Shown here one piece after another: positions 1 through 9,639 of a DNA stretch of 64,000 nt. The stretch spans positions 7,316,001 through 7,380,000 of the forward strand of contig OY783205.1 in NCBI GenBank assembly GCA_963678705.1, given 5' to 3'. The DNA is from Panorpa germanica (taxonomy: Eukaryota > Arthropoda > Insecta > Mecoptera > Panorpidae). Each line of letters opens with the position of its first letter. The stretch's first letter is position 1. The notes beneath the pieces were generated by a model that did no database searches, was not told the DNA's origin, and saw only the letters and a program-made list of their open reading frames with translations. A program made the position numbers and the translations under genes.

Positions 1-1214
1 AAAATAATATTTAAAACTGATTGTAAAAATATATTATTGTTGATGCAAATAATATAAGTGGTACTCTATTACGTACAATACGTAAAAGACTTCTGTGCAA
101 AATACACAGATGGTAATTTCGGTTTGAACAAATGTATTCAAACGCTTGAGTCGGAATAATAATATTCGCTAAATAATGCGATTGGCGTATGCTCTAAGTG
201 TCGTAGTCCATTGAGAGGACGTTAGATGACGTAATGTAAGAGGCTATACTTATGGAATCTAATATTCGCAACCAATGCAATTAATGTATGTGTGTATGTG
301 TGCTGAATGACACGAATACGAGCCCTATAGAAGGTCATTAGCTTGGTAACGCGTTAAATGACTTGACTAAAGAGGCAAGGATTTATTAACTACAAACAGA
401 AAACTAAATATCGTTGAATGATTGATTGAAAAATATAATTCAACAATGATACGAACTTTGTGATGGAAATGAATCATTGATGGCCAACACCTTGGTACAA
501 TGAAATAACGATTGAAACAGTAGTATATGTAAAAAATTTGTAAAATATGAGATGTAAATGCAAAAACCCAAAATAGAGGTAATAAATGGGGATAGGATGG
601 GAATTATATAAATGTTTTAGGATTACCTTGACACCACTGTCGTGTAGTAACTCTCGTTTCAAGACTGAATCCAAATGTTGCTGCGATTGAATGTTGCTGC
701 GGTGTGCTGTTGTACTTGGCGCCAAAAGTGAGATTTTTCTTGATTGTTCACCTTGCTTGATGAATCCTTTTCAAAGATGATCAGTGTGGGAATCCTTTTC
801 AAAGATGATCAGTGTGGTGTGAATCTTCCTTGAAGATGCTCAATTGCTGGATCCGTTGATGAATCTTGCTTGAAGATGATCAAATGGATGGAATCTTCTT
901 TGAAGGATAAAAATACTGAATATCCGTTCTTCAAGATGATCAATTCTTGTGAATCCGCTCTTGAAGATGGTTTAATGGTGTAAATCCGGCTCGAAGCTGA
1001 CCAAATGGTTGAGGGTCTTCTTCGAAGGATCAAAATGCTGAATATCCGGCTCGAAGGACCAAATGGTTGAGTGAATTTGGACCTATGGAGATCTACATAA
1101 GCTTGAGGTTGGCTTATCTGCGATCTGTTGACGGTATCCAAATCTCGGATTGCTCGATTGCATCCAACTCCTTTGATAGCGTAGAATGCGCCAAAACTTC
1201 TCGAAGGACCTTTT
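1..1214 (-). mobile_element. 5' internal leader of a BEL/Pao-like LTR element, cut by window edge
   Basis: Read on the minus strand this follows the putative LTR at 1215-1727. The first bases after the LTR (around 1200-1214) read AAAAAGGTCCTTCGAG, the kind of primer-binding region seen in insect BEL/Pao elements, and a related GGTCCTTCGAGCCGG string recurs near 1045-1065. Between about 770 and 1090 the leader is a run of imperfect 35-45 bp repeats built on GAATC...TTGAAGATGATCAA. Short minus-strand frames at 474-725 and 809-1141 show no gag similarity. The gag would lie off the left edge. The class assignment rests on the primer-binding region and LTR ends only. Confidence 0.45.
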
Positions 1215-1727
1215 TGTTATTAATTACTTAATAACGATTTTTTATTTTTACTTTAAGTCAAATAGCAGCGAAACACTAGTATTTTACAGAAAACATTTAT
1301 TATACAAATACACTTGACGAATTACAATAATTGAAACTTAAATGAATATCTGGATGTATCGATGTTACTGTGATGCAATTCACTATTAAAATATTTATAA
1401 TATTAATTTTATTATAATTGTTTAGATTATTAGACTGTTAAACGTTAGAGTTGATAATTTAGATGTTTACTGTTCTAGATGCTAGTTAATAATTTAAAGA
1501 TGTTTACTGTACGAAGTTTGAGTTAATAATATTTAAGATATTTAGTGATGTTTACTGTATAAAGTTTGTGTTAATAATGAATATTTTAATAATGATTGAA
1601 CAGCACATTGGTACAAAAGGCATTTGCCAACCAAGCTGGTGGCCTTGGAACGGGCTTGTATACTCGAATACAATGCCTGAGCATCAACGACAATGGCTTT
1701 GTTAGTTGCTTCAATAACAAAGCAACA
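1215..1727 (-). repeat. Putative 5' LTR (513 bp) of a minus-strand BEL/Pao-like element
   Basis: On the minus strand the segment starts TGTTGCTTTG and ends TTAATAACA, giving canonical TG...CA ends, and is followed at once by the primer-binding-like AAAAAGGTCCTTCGAG. A minus-strand AATAAA lies near 1290. The partner LTR is outside the window, so the upstream boundary at 1727 is a best guess. Confidence 0.45.
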
Positions 1728-1868
1728 GATAAAATATTTGATTAAACAATAGAAATATTACAGAACTTAAAAACTAAAATATACAAAATTAAATTGGTTT
1801 TAATGAAATACATTAATGAATGCGAAATATCTATATAAAAATATAGGTTGTGCATGCGTTCTTTAACA

Positions 1869-2165
1869 ATGATAATAAATATTATTGAATATTTAATCAA
1901 AACAGTAAATAAGTTATGTATATACCTAACAACTTTGTGGGGTTGAGGTGTAGATGATTAAAAATATACGTATAAAATCAACTTTGTGGGGTTGACGTAT
2001 ATTTAAATTAATGTATATACCTATGAAATTAACTTTGTAGGGTTGAGGTATAAATTAAATATAGTATATACCTATAAAATCAACTCTATGAGGTTGAGGT
2101 ATAAATGATTAAACATATACGTATGAAATCAACTCTATGAGGTTGACGTATATTAAAATTTATGT
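1869..2165. repeat. Hairpin minisatellite, copy A (five units)
   Basis: About five units spaced 45-50 bp. Each has outer arms TATACCT/AGGTATA or TATACGT/ACGTATA and inner arms CAAC/GTTG around a short loop (about 1919-1951, 1965-2000, 2021-2052, 2065-2102, 2116-2152). The left flank (1869-1920) and the array are homologous to 56396-56675. The array joins Helitron Rep sequence abruptly at about 2165, which is also the left limit of duplication copy A. Confidence 0.8.
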
Positions 2166-3262
2166 ATATTTATAAATAATTCCCATAGCATCAAGATAAT
2201 GTTGTGACATGCTACGTGGACTTCCGACAAATGTACTTGGTAAAATAACCATTCTGCCAGGTATAATACCTTCACTAATGGATTTATTTTTGACGTAATC
2301 GATTAAACCTTTATACATTTCTGATTTCAATTTTATCAACAATATACTGTTGAGTAAGTTTTCCGGCACTAAGAAATGGATTAAAAGAGCCCGTACATCT
2401 AAGTTTATTAGAATAAAATTGTCGATGTGAAATTTTTCTTGCAAATGAAACATTTAGTAAATGTTCTAATTCCTGAGTTCACCGGTTGGACATAACAACG
2501 GATAAGTCATTGGATCGCAATTTTCATTAGGAATATTAATGTTACGTAGATTACCATCTTTTTGATAGAACCAATTGTCTCTATCAGAAGGTGGTAGTTT
2601 ATATTTACTCGTAAAAATTAGTGCTACTTCATTGGTGGACGGAACGTTGCATCGTCGTGGATCTTTTGCGAGTTGCTGTACAATGTTCATCTGCACATCA
2701 AAATGATTTCTACCTTCCAAGTTAGCTTTTACAACCTCCTCTCTTTCTACTTGAGCCATCATTTTATAGGCAGCAGCGTAAGGATTTATCTTTCTTAATA
2801 AAGAATCCAATTGTTCAAATAGCTACCTCAAGCATGTACGATTAACATCGCCTTGCATTCTATTACATATGGCCTCATCAGGATCTAGAATATATAATTG
2901 ACCATAATATGTGCTCCAAATGAAGCAAATGCAAAGGAACTATTGTAGTTTCTGATGTTATCCATAAAATTAGCAGAAAGAGGATGCATATTAGTCATTT
3001 GTTCCATTAGTTCGTGGCTTTTGAGCTCTGGGAAAGGGTTTGAAGGTTTCGAAATTGAAACTTTGCCTTTTGAACAACATAATGAAAATTTACCATCTGT
3101 CGGTTTTTCATTTTTAAAATGACTTGCATTGCAAAATTGACAGATGATTCAGTTTTTTTTTAACCTTTTTTGGTTTTCGCCTGCAGTGTCTTTTTTGATA
3201 TTATTTTTATTTCTCGAAATTTGCTTATGTAAGCGTTTATCTTTGTCTTGCTTACATTGAGA
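2160..3262 (-). pseudogene. Helitron Rep N-terminal region (zinc finger and start of Helitron_like_N), broken
   Basis: Minus-strand reading from 3262 down shows a lysine/arginine-rich linker, then a CxxC-type finger (QFCNASHF... FSLCCSKGKV) near 3045-3145, then the Helitron N-terminal signature NYNSSFAFASFGAHI near 2905-2960, the LDPDEAICNRM motif near 2850-2890, a piece ending YPLLCPTGELRN (2466-2810), and Helitron_like_N sequence with GRMVILPSTFVG (2160-2453). Stops and a frame change separate the pieces. The catalytic HUH and tyrosine motifs that should follow are absent here because the homology ends at the minisatellite; the parallel copy at 48846-50593 retains them. Remnant of a rolling-circle transposase, not functional. 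Confidence 0.88.
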
Positions 3263-3900
3263 CTATAATATTGTTTTCCTTCGTACACCTAAGTCTTGTT
3301 TCGCTTTTTTTAAGAGCCTTTCACTTACTCTTACATTTAATGTAGTTCTACGTTCGTGGCTTTTTTCATTTGATAATATTGTATCACTAACATTCACTAA
3401 TTTATTTAATTCTAAATTATCACTTACTAAAATATCACTTACTGTATTATCAGATATTTCATCAACACTAATGAAACTGTCACTTAACACACTAACTTCA
3501 TTTATAACGCTTAAGTAAGAATATTGATATATTTCTGAGATGTTGATATTTCCTGTAAAGCTTCCTACAGTAATTGGATTAATTGTAAAAAGTGAAGAAC
3601 CTCCAGAATCCTGAAAATTGTATTTAATCAGATCGACTAAATCAGTTATGTATTTATAACATAGAAGTACCGCTTTGCTATAAGAATTCGAAATAGATTG
3701 TCCTTCAAAACCACTAGAATGGGAATCAAAGGTCCAGAAAAATCTGTCTTGTTTGAAGAGTGAAAAAATGTTTGACTGCAAGTAGTGAAGAGTCTATTAT
3801 TATATTTTTTAAAGTATTTTTCTAAAAAAATCTCCTGTTAATATATTAAGATTGCCTTCTACAGTGTTTATAAGTTCATGACTTATGACACATGTACCAT
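3263..3900 (-). pseudogene. Second, partial tegument-type cysteine-peptidase domain in the Helitron ORF
   Basis: The minus-strand frame 3263-3781 (172 residues) opens with FFWTFDSHSSG, the same Asp-x-His block as the peptidase at 4190-4900, followed by a conserved strand with AVLLCYKYI. Residues upstream in other frames (about 3790-3900, CVISHELINT) match the first domain too. After the peptidase part comes a Ser/Asp-rich stretch, then RVSERLLKKAKQDLGVRRK, and a TAG stop at the 3263 end. Beyond that stop the same frame continues into the basic linker and Helitron finger, so the peptidase was apparently N-terminal to Rep in one polyprotein. The Cys block of this second copy is not recognisable. 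Confidence 0.65.
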
Positions 3901-4189
3901 TACAAATTGTCTCCTAGTATTAAAATATAATCTAATACTTAGGTGGAACAGTTATTTAAGGAAATTATTGCATGAAGAATTTTTAGGAAAACTTGTAAAA
4001 AATATCAGTTGCTTGATTAAAATTTGCTTGTACTATTTTATAAGGTTCTGGCAATTTTAATTCAGTTACACCGTTTGGATAAGATTTGGATAACTATAAG
4101 TGGAAGTTGTAACGATTTCGTCAGTGTTTACACAGTTAGTAGAATTATTTATTCCTGTTAAAATACTATTATCTGTAGTGCTTAATATA

Positions 4190-4900
4190 CTAATAGGAGC
4201 AATAGAAACTAGCAATAGCAATTTTACAGTTACTAAAATTAAATTTAATCAAATTTATGACATCAACAAAATCATTAAAACATAAGAGAACGGATTTTCC
4301 ATTTTTGTCACAAACAATTTGTCCTTTAATACCTCTTGAATGTGAATCGAATATCCAAAATAAAGTAGATTCCTTAAAAATAACAAAAGTCTCATCATTA
4401 ATTGTAAATAATCCTTTTTCTTGTTCTACGAAAAATGATTCTAGAAATGAAATTGTTAATTCTTTAATATCTGCCTTTGCATTTATAAAGTCGCTGCACA
4501 AGGTTTTCGATTTGTCACAACAATATACAACGTAAGTGTAATCATTTAAAGATATCTTTTGTTGTATTTCATCACCTAATAAAAAATTGCGTTGATTACC
4601 TTTACAATTCTCTAAATAACACCGATCTCCTAATTTTAACATGAAATCTAAAGTTTTTGAATGCCACGTATTTAATGCAGTGGTCTCGTTTACACATATT
4701 GCGACACATAAGCAATTGAAAGTGCATTGCTTTCCAACTGACTTATTACAAAATCTTTTGTCAAATTGACTAAAACTGCCTCTTACAATTGATATTGGCT
4801 TGTTTAATTCATTTGAATTAGACCTTAAGCTCGCAATACAAATTTTCAAATTGTCTGTTGCTCTGCTAGGAAGTTTTCCACTTTTTTTTTTTATTGTTCT
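4190..4900 (-). pseudogene. Herpesvirus-tegument-type (C76-like) deubiquitinase-like domain, Helitron-associated
   Basis: Open frame of 219 residues (4190-4849), with related sequence extending upstream to about 4900. A Gln (Q28) in GSFSQFDKRF lies 14 residues before a Cys (C42) in GKQCTFNCLCVA, and FWIFDSHSRG supplies Asp168-x-His170. This Gln/Cys/Asp-x-His order is the catalytic pattern of the tegument deubiquitinase family, and LKLGDRCYLE between the blocks fits too. The frame lies just upstream, in transcription order, of a second peptidase copy (3263-3900) and Helitron Rep. It is duplicated at 52722-53492. Ubiquitin or a ubiquitin-like substrate is inferred from family resemblance only; an OTU-type or other papain-fold peptidase is the alternative. 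Confidence 0.6.
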
Positions 4901-5019
4901 TAATAAATCTCAATTTGTAGCTACCTATTTGCGTCCAGCACTTGTTTTGAATTTGTCTCATACCCTTTTAGTACCTTTATTATCTGACAATAATGTATGT
5001 GAATTACATATCCATTTTC

Positions 5020-5165
5020 TTAATTCAAACCCTGTACTGGACACAATTAAATTAATTCTATGACAGCGTTCAGAAAGTTCCTTTAAGTCATTGGAACCTA
5101 TTATTAAATCATCAACATAAAAATCGTTTATGTTGATGATTTAACCTATTTTATTAATACGAGTA
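5020..5165 (-). pseudogene. BEL/Pao reverse transcriptase fragment with YVDD
   Basis: Minus-strand translation reads DFYVDDLIIGSND followed by GFELRKWICN, the catalytic aspartate box and following GF-LRKW motif of BEL/Pao reverse transcriptases. It is separated from the matching RT N-terminal piece (6079-6500) by a Jockey fragment, and on its other side runs within about 120 bp into the peptidase frame. Duplicated at about 53560-53700. Confidence 0.8.
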
Positions 5166-5169
5166 TTAA

Positions 5170-6045
5170 GCAACTAAACAAAACCTTCTATACTGTTGTT
5201 GATAAGTCCATTGGATTTTTGCGTTTTGCAGCCGTCTTGTTGGTTTGTGGTGGTAGACTTGTACAGCAGATTCATTTGGATGATTTCGCAATCTTCGTAG
5301 ATTTATCTTGCTGGTGACTTTAATTTCGTCCTTGTAAGGCGTACGTAGATCTTGGTGTATAAGCCAGTTTGAAACATATCTTGGAAGATTAGCGATTTGT
5401 TTGAGCAGTTTTTATTTTGGAAACGATGAAGGATTTCTATTTTGGAAGCGCCTGTACTACCTCATAGCTCTATGCCATATGTCCATATGGGTTTAAGTAT
5501 TGCCTTGTATAAGTCAGTAAGTAGGTAGTTTATTACAGGTAGATACCTGCGACTTCCAGACGAGGAGCCCAATCATGTCTCTACGTTTACTTTCTAACAG
5601 CACTCGTTTTTTCCAAATGTGTGTTCTCCAAGTTAGTCGTCCGTCCAAACGCATACCTAGGTATTTTACTGTCTCTGCTTGTGGAAGTTGTAGGTTATTA
5701 AATGTGACTGGGGGGGCAAGTGTTATTTCTTAATGTGAACGAATTTTGTTTTATTAACTTTCACCTTCCATTCTTTTAACCATTACTGAATTTGTAGCAA
5801 CTGTTGCTGAAGTATTTAAGAGACAGTAAACTTGAGCACTATGGAGTGCCAAGATCGCGGTATCATCAACAAAGGTTGCTACATTTGTTTCTCGTTTGAT
5901 AAAGAGATCGGCAGTAAATAATAAATAGAGGACTGATTCCAGGATGCTACCTTGAGGAACACTTGAGGTTGATTTTCCATCTAGGTATTTTATAAAGAAT
6001 TCACTATATGTGATGTATGATCTCAATGTCATTCATTTAAAGAAA
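5170..6045 (-). mobile_element. Jockey-type non-LTR retrotransposon fragment (RT palm to C-terminus)
   Basis: The minus-strand frame 5754-6032 contains SVPQGSILE and FVDDTAIL, the RT motifs of Jockey-clade LINEs. Lower down (5170-5750), in broken frames, come RRLTWRTHIWKKR, LYKAILKPIWTYGIELW and a typical C-terminal tail. There is no poly(A) tail at the 3' side and the 5' part is missing, so this is an internal fragment. It interrupts BEL/Pao RT sequence. The copy at 53700-54575 is almost identical. Confidence 0.85.
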
Positions 6046-6059
6046 TAACAGTTGACGTA

Positions 6060-7560
6060 GGCATGTATCTATTAAAAACTATACTCTAAGCTTACTAGTG
6101 GAATTTTTAGGTTTTAAAAAACCGTGGTGTGGCAAGAAATACGAAGTATCAGTAATATTTTGGTGTTGGTTTAAGGACATGTGTCCGAGTGAAATATATT
6201 CGCGCAAAAATGCGTCGTACATACTCTTAAATTCAGTATTCTGAATTAATTTCATCTTGAGAAGCAAGAAACACTTAGTAGCTTTTGTTTGCGAGTCACC
6301 TAATAAGGTAATAGGTTTGGCGTATGGAATAGTAACAACAAATTTGCCAGTATCATCACGTTTGTGCCATTATCATCACAGATTGTGTTTTGCTTAAAAT
6401 GATCTTCACAAGTCATTTCTTCTGCAGTAAGAGCACTACAGTTTTCTACTGACCCAACTTTCCAGAATTTGGTTAGCTGAATGTTGATTTGTGAGTGGTA
6501 ACAATGTGAGGCTTTGTCTATCAGACATTTTGGTTCCTATAACTATCCAACCTAAAGTAGCTTTCTGGACATATAATTAATTATTAAATAACTTCATCTT
6601 TCCTATCCTAGGTAAACTCCAGAACATTTTTACTTCCAATAATAAATCAACGCTGTCTGGCTTTTTGAAATGTGGTGTGAGCCAGTTTGATATGTTAGGG
6701 ATCATTAAATTTGAAATAGTTATTTCAGAGTGTGTTGATTTTGTTAGGTATTTTATCAATAAGTTGACAATCATTCGTTCGACATACTGTATAGTAACAG
6801 AATGTATAATTTACTTTTATTTTAAGAATTATGTTTGTACATGCTTTGCCAATGTCAGATATAACTACACTTGTATCCGTTAAGTATTATAAAACTAGTT
6901 TTGGCATCCATTATCAAGTAATGCTCTCGCTATAACCGATTTACCTTTATTATATAATGACTTTAACCAATGCTGTAGAAAAAAAATTTGATTAGTTTTT
7001 AGAATGTAAAGCTAAATCATTTTCTCATACACTTCAAACAAAAATTGTTTTCTGGCTTCATTAAAAAAAGACATTGATTTCGCACTACCTTTTGAATATT
7101 CACGGTGCTCATCAATTACATGGGCGCGTTCCAACATGAATGATAGGAGTAAATCAACAGTTAAAAAATCACTTTTAGTAGAAGAATCTAACTTTTTGAA
7201 TATAGCAGTTTTAAAGCAGTAATAATTAATTCTCAACGTTTTTCAGATGATATATTATTTTCCAAAGACTTTACATGTTTTCTAATAAGGGATGCTGTGT
7301 TTTAAAGTTATCACTGGATTCAAAGATTAAATTAGGGATATTTAAAAAGAATAATTATGTGATAAGAAATTATTTGCATTTTATTGTCATAAGTTTCAAG
7401 AAAAAGTTCCCAACATAATTTAAGTTTTGGCCATCTATTTCAACGGATGCTATGATATCAAGTGCACCAACCTTTAAACGACTTTTAAGTAAATGAAGCT
7501 TTTTCTGATTTTATAAATTAACTTGACTGGTGTATCAAGTTCATATAATTTAATTTAAAG
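6060..7560 (-). pseudogene. Degenerate BEL/Pao gag, protease and RT N-terminus
   Basis: In transcription order: gag-like residues with KLDSSTKSDF and LLLSFMLERAHVIDEH (7012-7236, weaker traces to 7560); a protease remnant with ALLDNG near 6880-6930 and the post-protease block VDLLLEVKMFWSL (6577-6774); then the RT entry with MYDAFLREYISLGHMS and YFLPHHGFLKPKNS (6079-6267). Many stops and shifts separate these. The family differs from the younger BEL at 11522-16675. Duplicated at 54590-56100. Confidence 0.8.
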
Positions 7561-7579
7561 GCATTCCAACTTGTAATAT

Positions 7580-8300
7580 CACCGTAGAATTAGGTAATCC
7601 CATTCCACGTACGACGTGTAATAAAGAAGTAATGCTTTGCCAGAACCACTCGATCCATAAATAAAGAAGCTCTTCATTATCGTTGTTTATGTAAAGCATT
7701 ATTTCATCAAACATGTTTTAAGATGCAAATTTCATTGATTACTAAATTAACCGTTTGGTCAAACTCCTTTGCTTGGTTAAATGTTTCCCTAACTAAAACT
7801 AAATTTACATTTCAATATTCCAGCAATCCAAAATCCGTATAATTGAAATTGTGTAATTTTAAAATTTGTTGATATCATTGATAGCTAACTGTTCGGCAGT
7901 TTCTTGATTATAAGTTAACTATAATCTATAAACTATAAGTTATTCTCGCATAAACTAATTTTATGATTATCCCATAATAAATAAGGATCGCAGGGTTCGT
8001 AAAAGCAAATAGTTGTCGTAGCAGTTTTTTTTCATTTTACAAATCGAAGCATCATCTAAACAACGATCCCATACTGAGTAACATCACTCAATAAACTTAA
8101 GTGTTTGTTCTTTCGTGGAAAGTGGAATATTCGATTCCATTGAGAGTTCGCAAGTCTTTGAAACATATAAGAACACAAAAATATAAACATACACCTCTTG
8201 ACATTATTAATGAGATGATATTTGTATGGAATTTTTTGCAAATAAAAATAACTCTTAGTCGCAAAATATTAAAACTCATATTCGCTTTGAAATATATCGC
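7580..8300 (-). pseudogene. Helitron Rep C-terminus to helicase Walker A, degenerate (copy A)
   Basis: Minus-strand remnants: FKDLRTLNGIEYSTFH near 8101-8170, an LGLLSDVTQ-like block just after it, then IMLYINNDNE and a degraded Walker A region near 7640-7720, and GMGL near 7600. Frame breaks throughout. Relative to copy B about 770 bp, including the hairpin minisatellite, are missing at about 7590, consistent with a deletion in A. Confidence 0.75.
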
Positions 8301-8639
8301 AATCTAACCTTGTGGAATGATTTCTGCCTGTGGAGTACTTACTTCGTCCTCAACATCAGGATTAGATATTTCTAAGGAATTTATGTGTTATTCGAAGTAA
8401 CCTTTCAAATATTCTGGATCTATTTGAAGCAGTGCCATTAGTAATTTAAAAAATTCATTCATATCATATTATTGCTACTTACCATTATGTAATTTTACAT
8501 GCACATCATATGTGTCTGCTACAATGTATTCAACACCATCCTTTATATAATTCGCAGAATATACTTCGCTTATTTTTAAACAGACAAATTTGAAATTAAA
8601 CCCCGGGTTAAGGTGTACTTACGGATCAGTACAGTAGCG

Positions 8640-8902
8640 ACAATTTGTTTTGATGGAAAAAATGGCGACCGCTCACAAGAAATGCTTAGAGAGCAGACAG
8701 CTTTCATGCATTCTAGCGATATTAGCGAAGTTTATCTGTATTTTTTTTTTAATTATTATTTTCTTTAATCCCATGTAAGAAATTCTGGGTATTGAATTAG
8801 ATAGAAGATAAAAAATTTACATATTGGTGATGAACTGGACGATTCAAATATACGCGCGCACACGAAAAATATTTTTGATGGAAAAAATGGCGACCGTTCA
8901 CC
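8640..8902. repeat. Two direct copies of a 30-bp motif
   Basis: TTTTGATGGAAAAAATGGCG followed by ACCG and TTCAC/CTCAC occurs at about 8648-8676 and 8872-8902, each followed by a degenerate GAGCGGAC/GAGCAGAC string. Both copies flank the approach to the palindrome at 8952. Conserved in copy B. Confidence 0.7.
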
Positions 8903-8929
8903 CAACATGTTTAGTGAGCGGACGTCTTT

Positions 8930-8992
8930 AGCGCGTTCGAGCGCTACATTTACTCAACAGTTGTACAACTGTTGAGTGTCCAGAACGCGCTT
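8930..8992. repeat. Nested palindrome: 26-bp perfect core with outer arms
   Basis: The core at 8952-8977 is a perfect palindrome with half-site ACTCAACAGTTGT. It is flanked by a second inverted pair AGCGCGTTC ... GAACGCGCT. The whole can fold as a two-stage hairpin. In copy B the core is intact (58923-58948) but one outer arm has a change. It may mark an element terminus; no function is shown. Confidence 0.8.
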
Positions 8993-9029
8993 AATATCTG
9001 ATCAAATCAAATCAAAATAAATCAAATGC

Positions 9030-9290
9030 AAGTTAACTGTTATAGTTTTTGATGTTATTCATGAAATAGGCAAAAAGAAGATGCATATTACTCATTAGTT
9101 CTATTAAGGGCTCTAAAAGTGTTAAAAGGTTTCGGAACTGAAACTTTGCCAATTGACTTTCCATCTCTCTCACAATCAATTTGACTTCTAGTACATCTTG
9201 AATGAGAATCAAATACCCCAAATAAATTAGATATAAAAATGACAAAGGTCTGATCACTGTAAATAATCCATTTTTATGTTTTATCAAAGT
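9030..9290 (-). pseudogene. Chimeric remnant: peptidase Asp-x-His block joined to Helitron finger
   Basis: In the frames around 9033-9287, residues resembling the peptidase end (FGVFDSHSRC) run directly into GKVSVPKPF, which belongs to the Helitron zinc-finger region, and then an HLLF...FMNNIKNYNS block equivalent to the Rep start. The Ser/Asp-rich and basic linker present at 3150-3600 is missing, so this copy carries an internal deletion. Duplicated at 59000-59260. Confidence 0.6.
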
Positions 9291-9639
9291 ATGACTCTAA
9301 AAAGAAATTGTAAACTCTCTTATTGCTGCATTTGCAGAAGAAGCTATATATATTATAAAATAAAATTTAAAGCATTACCTAAGCTATTATTTTAAATGGG
9401 AATAAAGGATAAAAAGGAAATTGCAACTTTGATCAATAATTCATATTAATATAAATATTTGTATAGATAAATATACTTAGCCTCTTAGAGGAATAAAGTT
9501 TCTAGGATATTGCAATTAATAGTTATATATTATAAAAATGTGTAATCAATCGAGATATGCAATCTTCTAAAATGAAAAAATCAATACGATAATGTATAAC
9601 AAAGATAAATAACTGTTTGGCGTTTCTCTTTAAAATTTC

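Noticed and set aside
809-1141. 110-residue minus-strand frame
   Set aside because: It translates the imperfect repeats of the LTR-element leader and has no gag motifs.
1861-2165. CRISPR-like or microRNA-cluster reading of the regularly spaced hairpins
   Set aside because: Eukaryotic context with no cas genes and no unique spacers; the whole unit repeats, and nothing shows processing into small RNAs.
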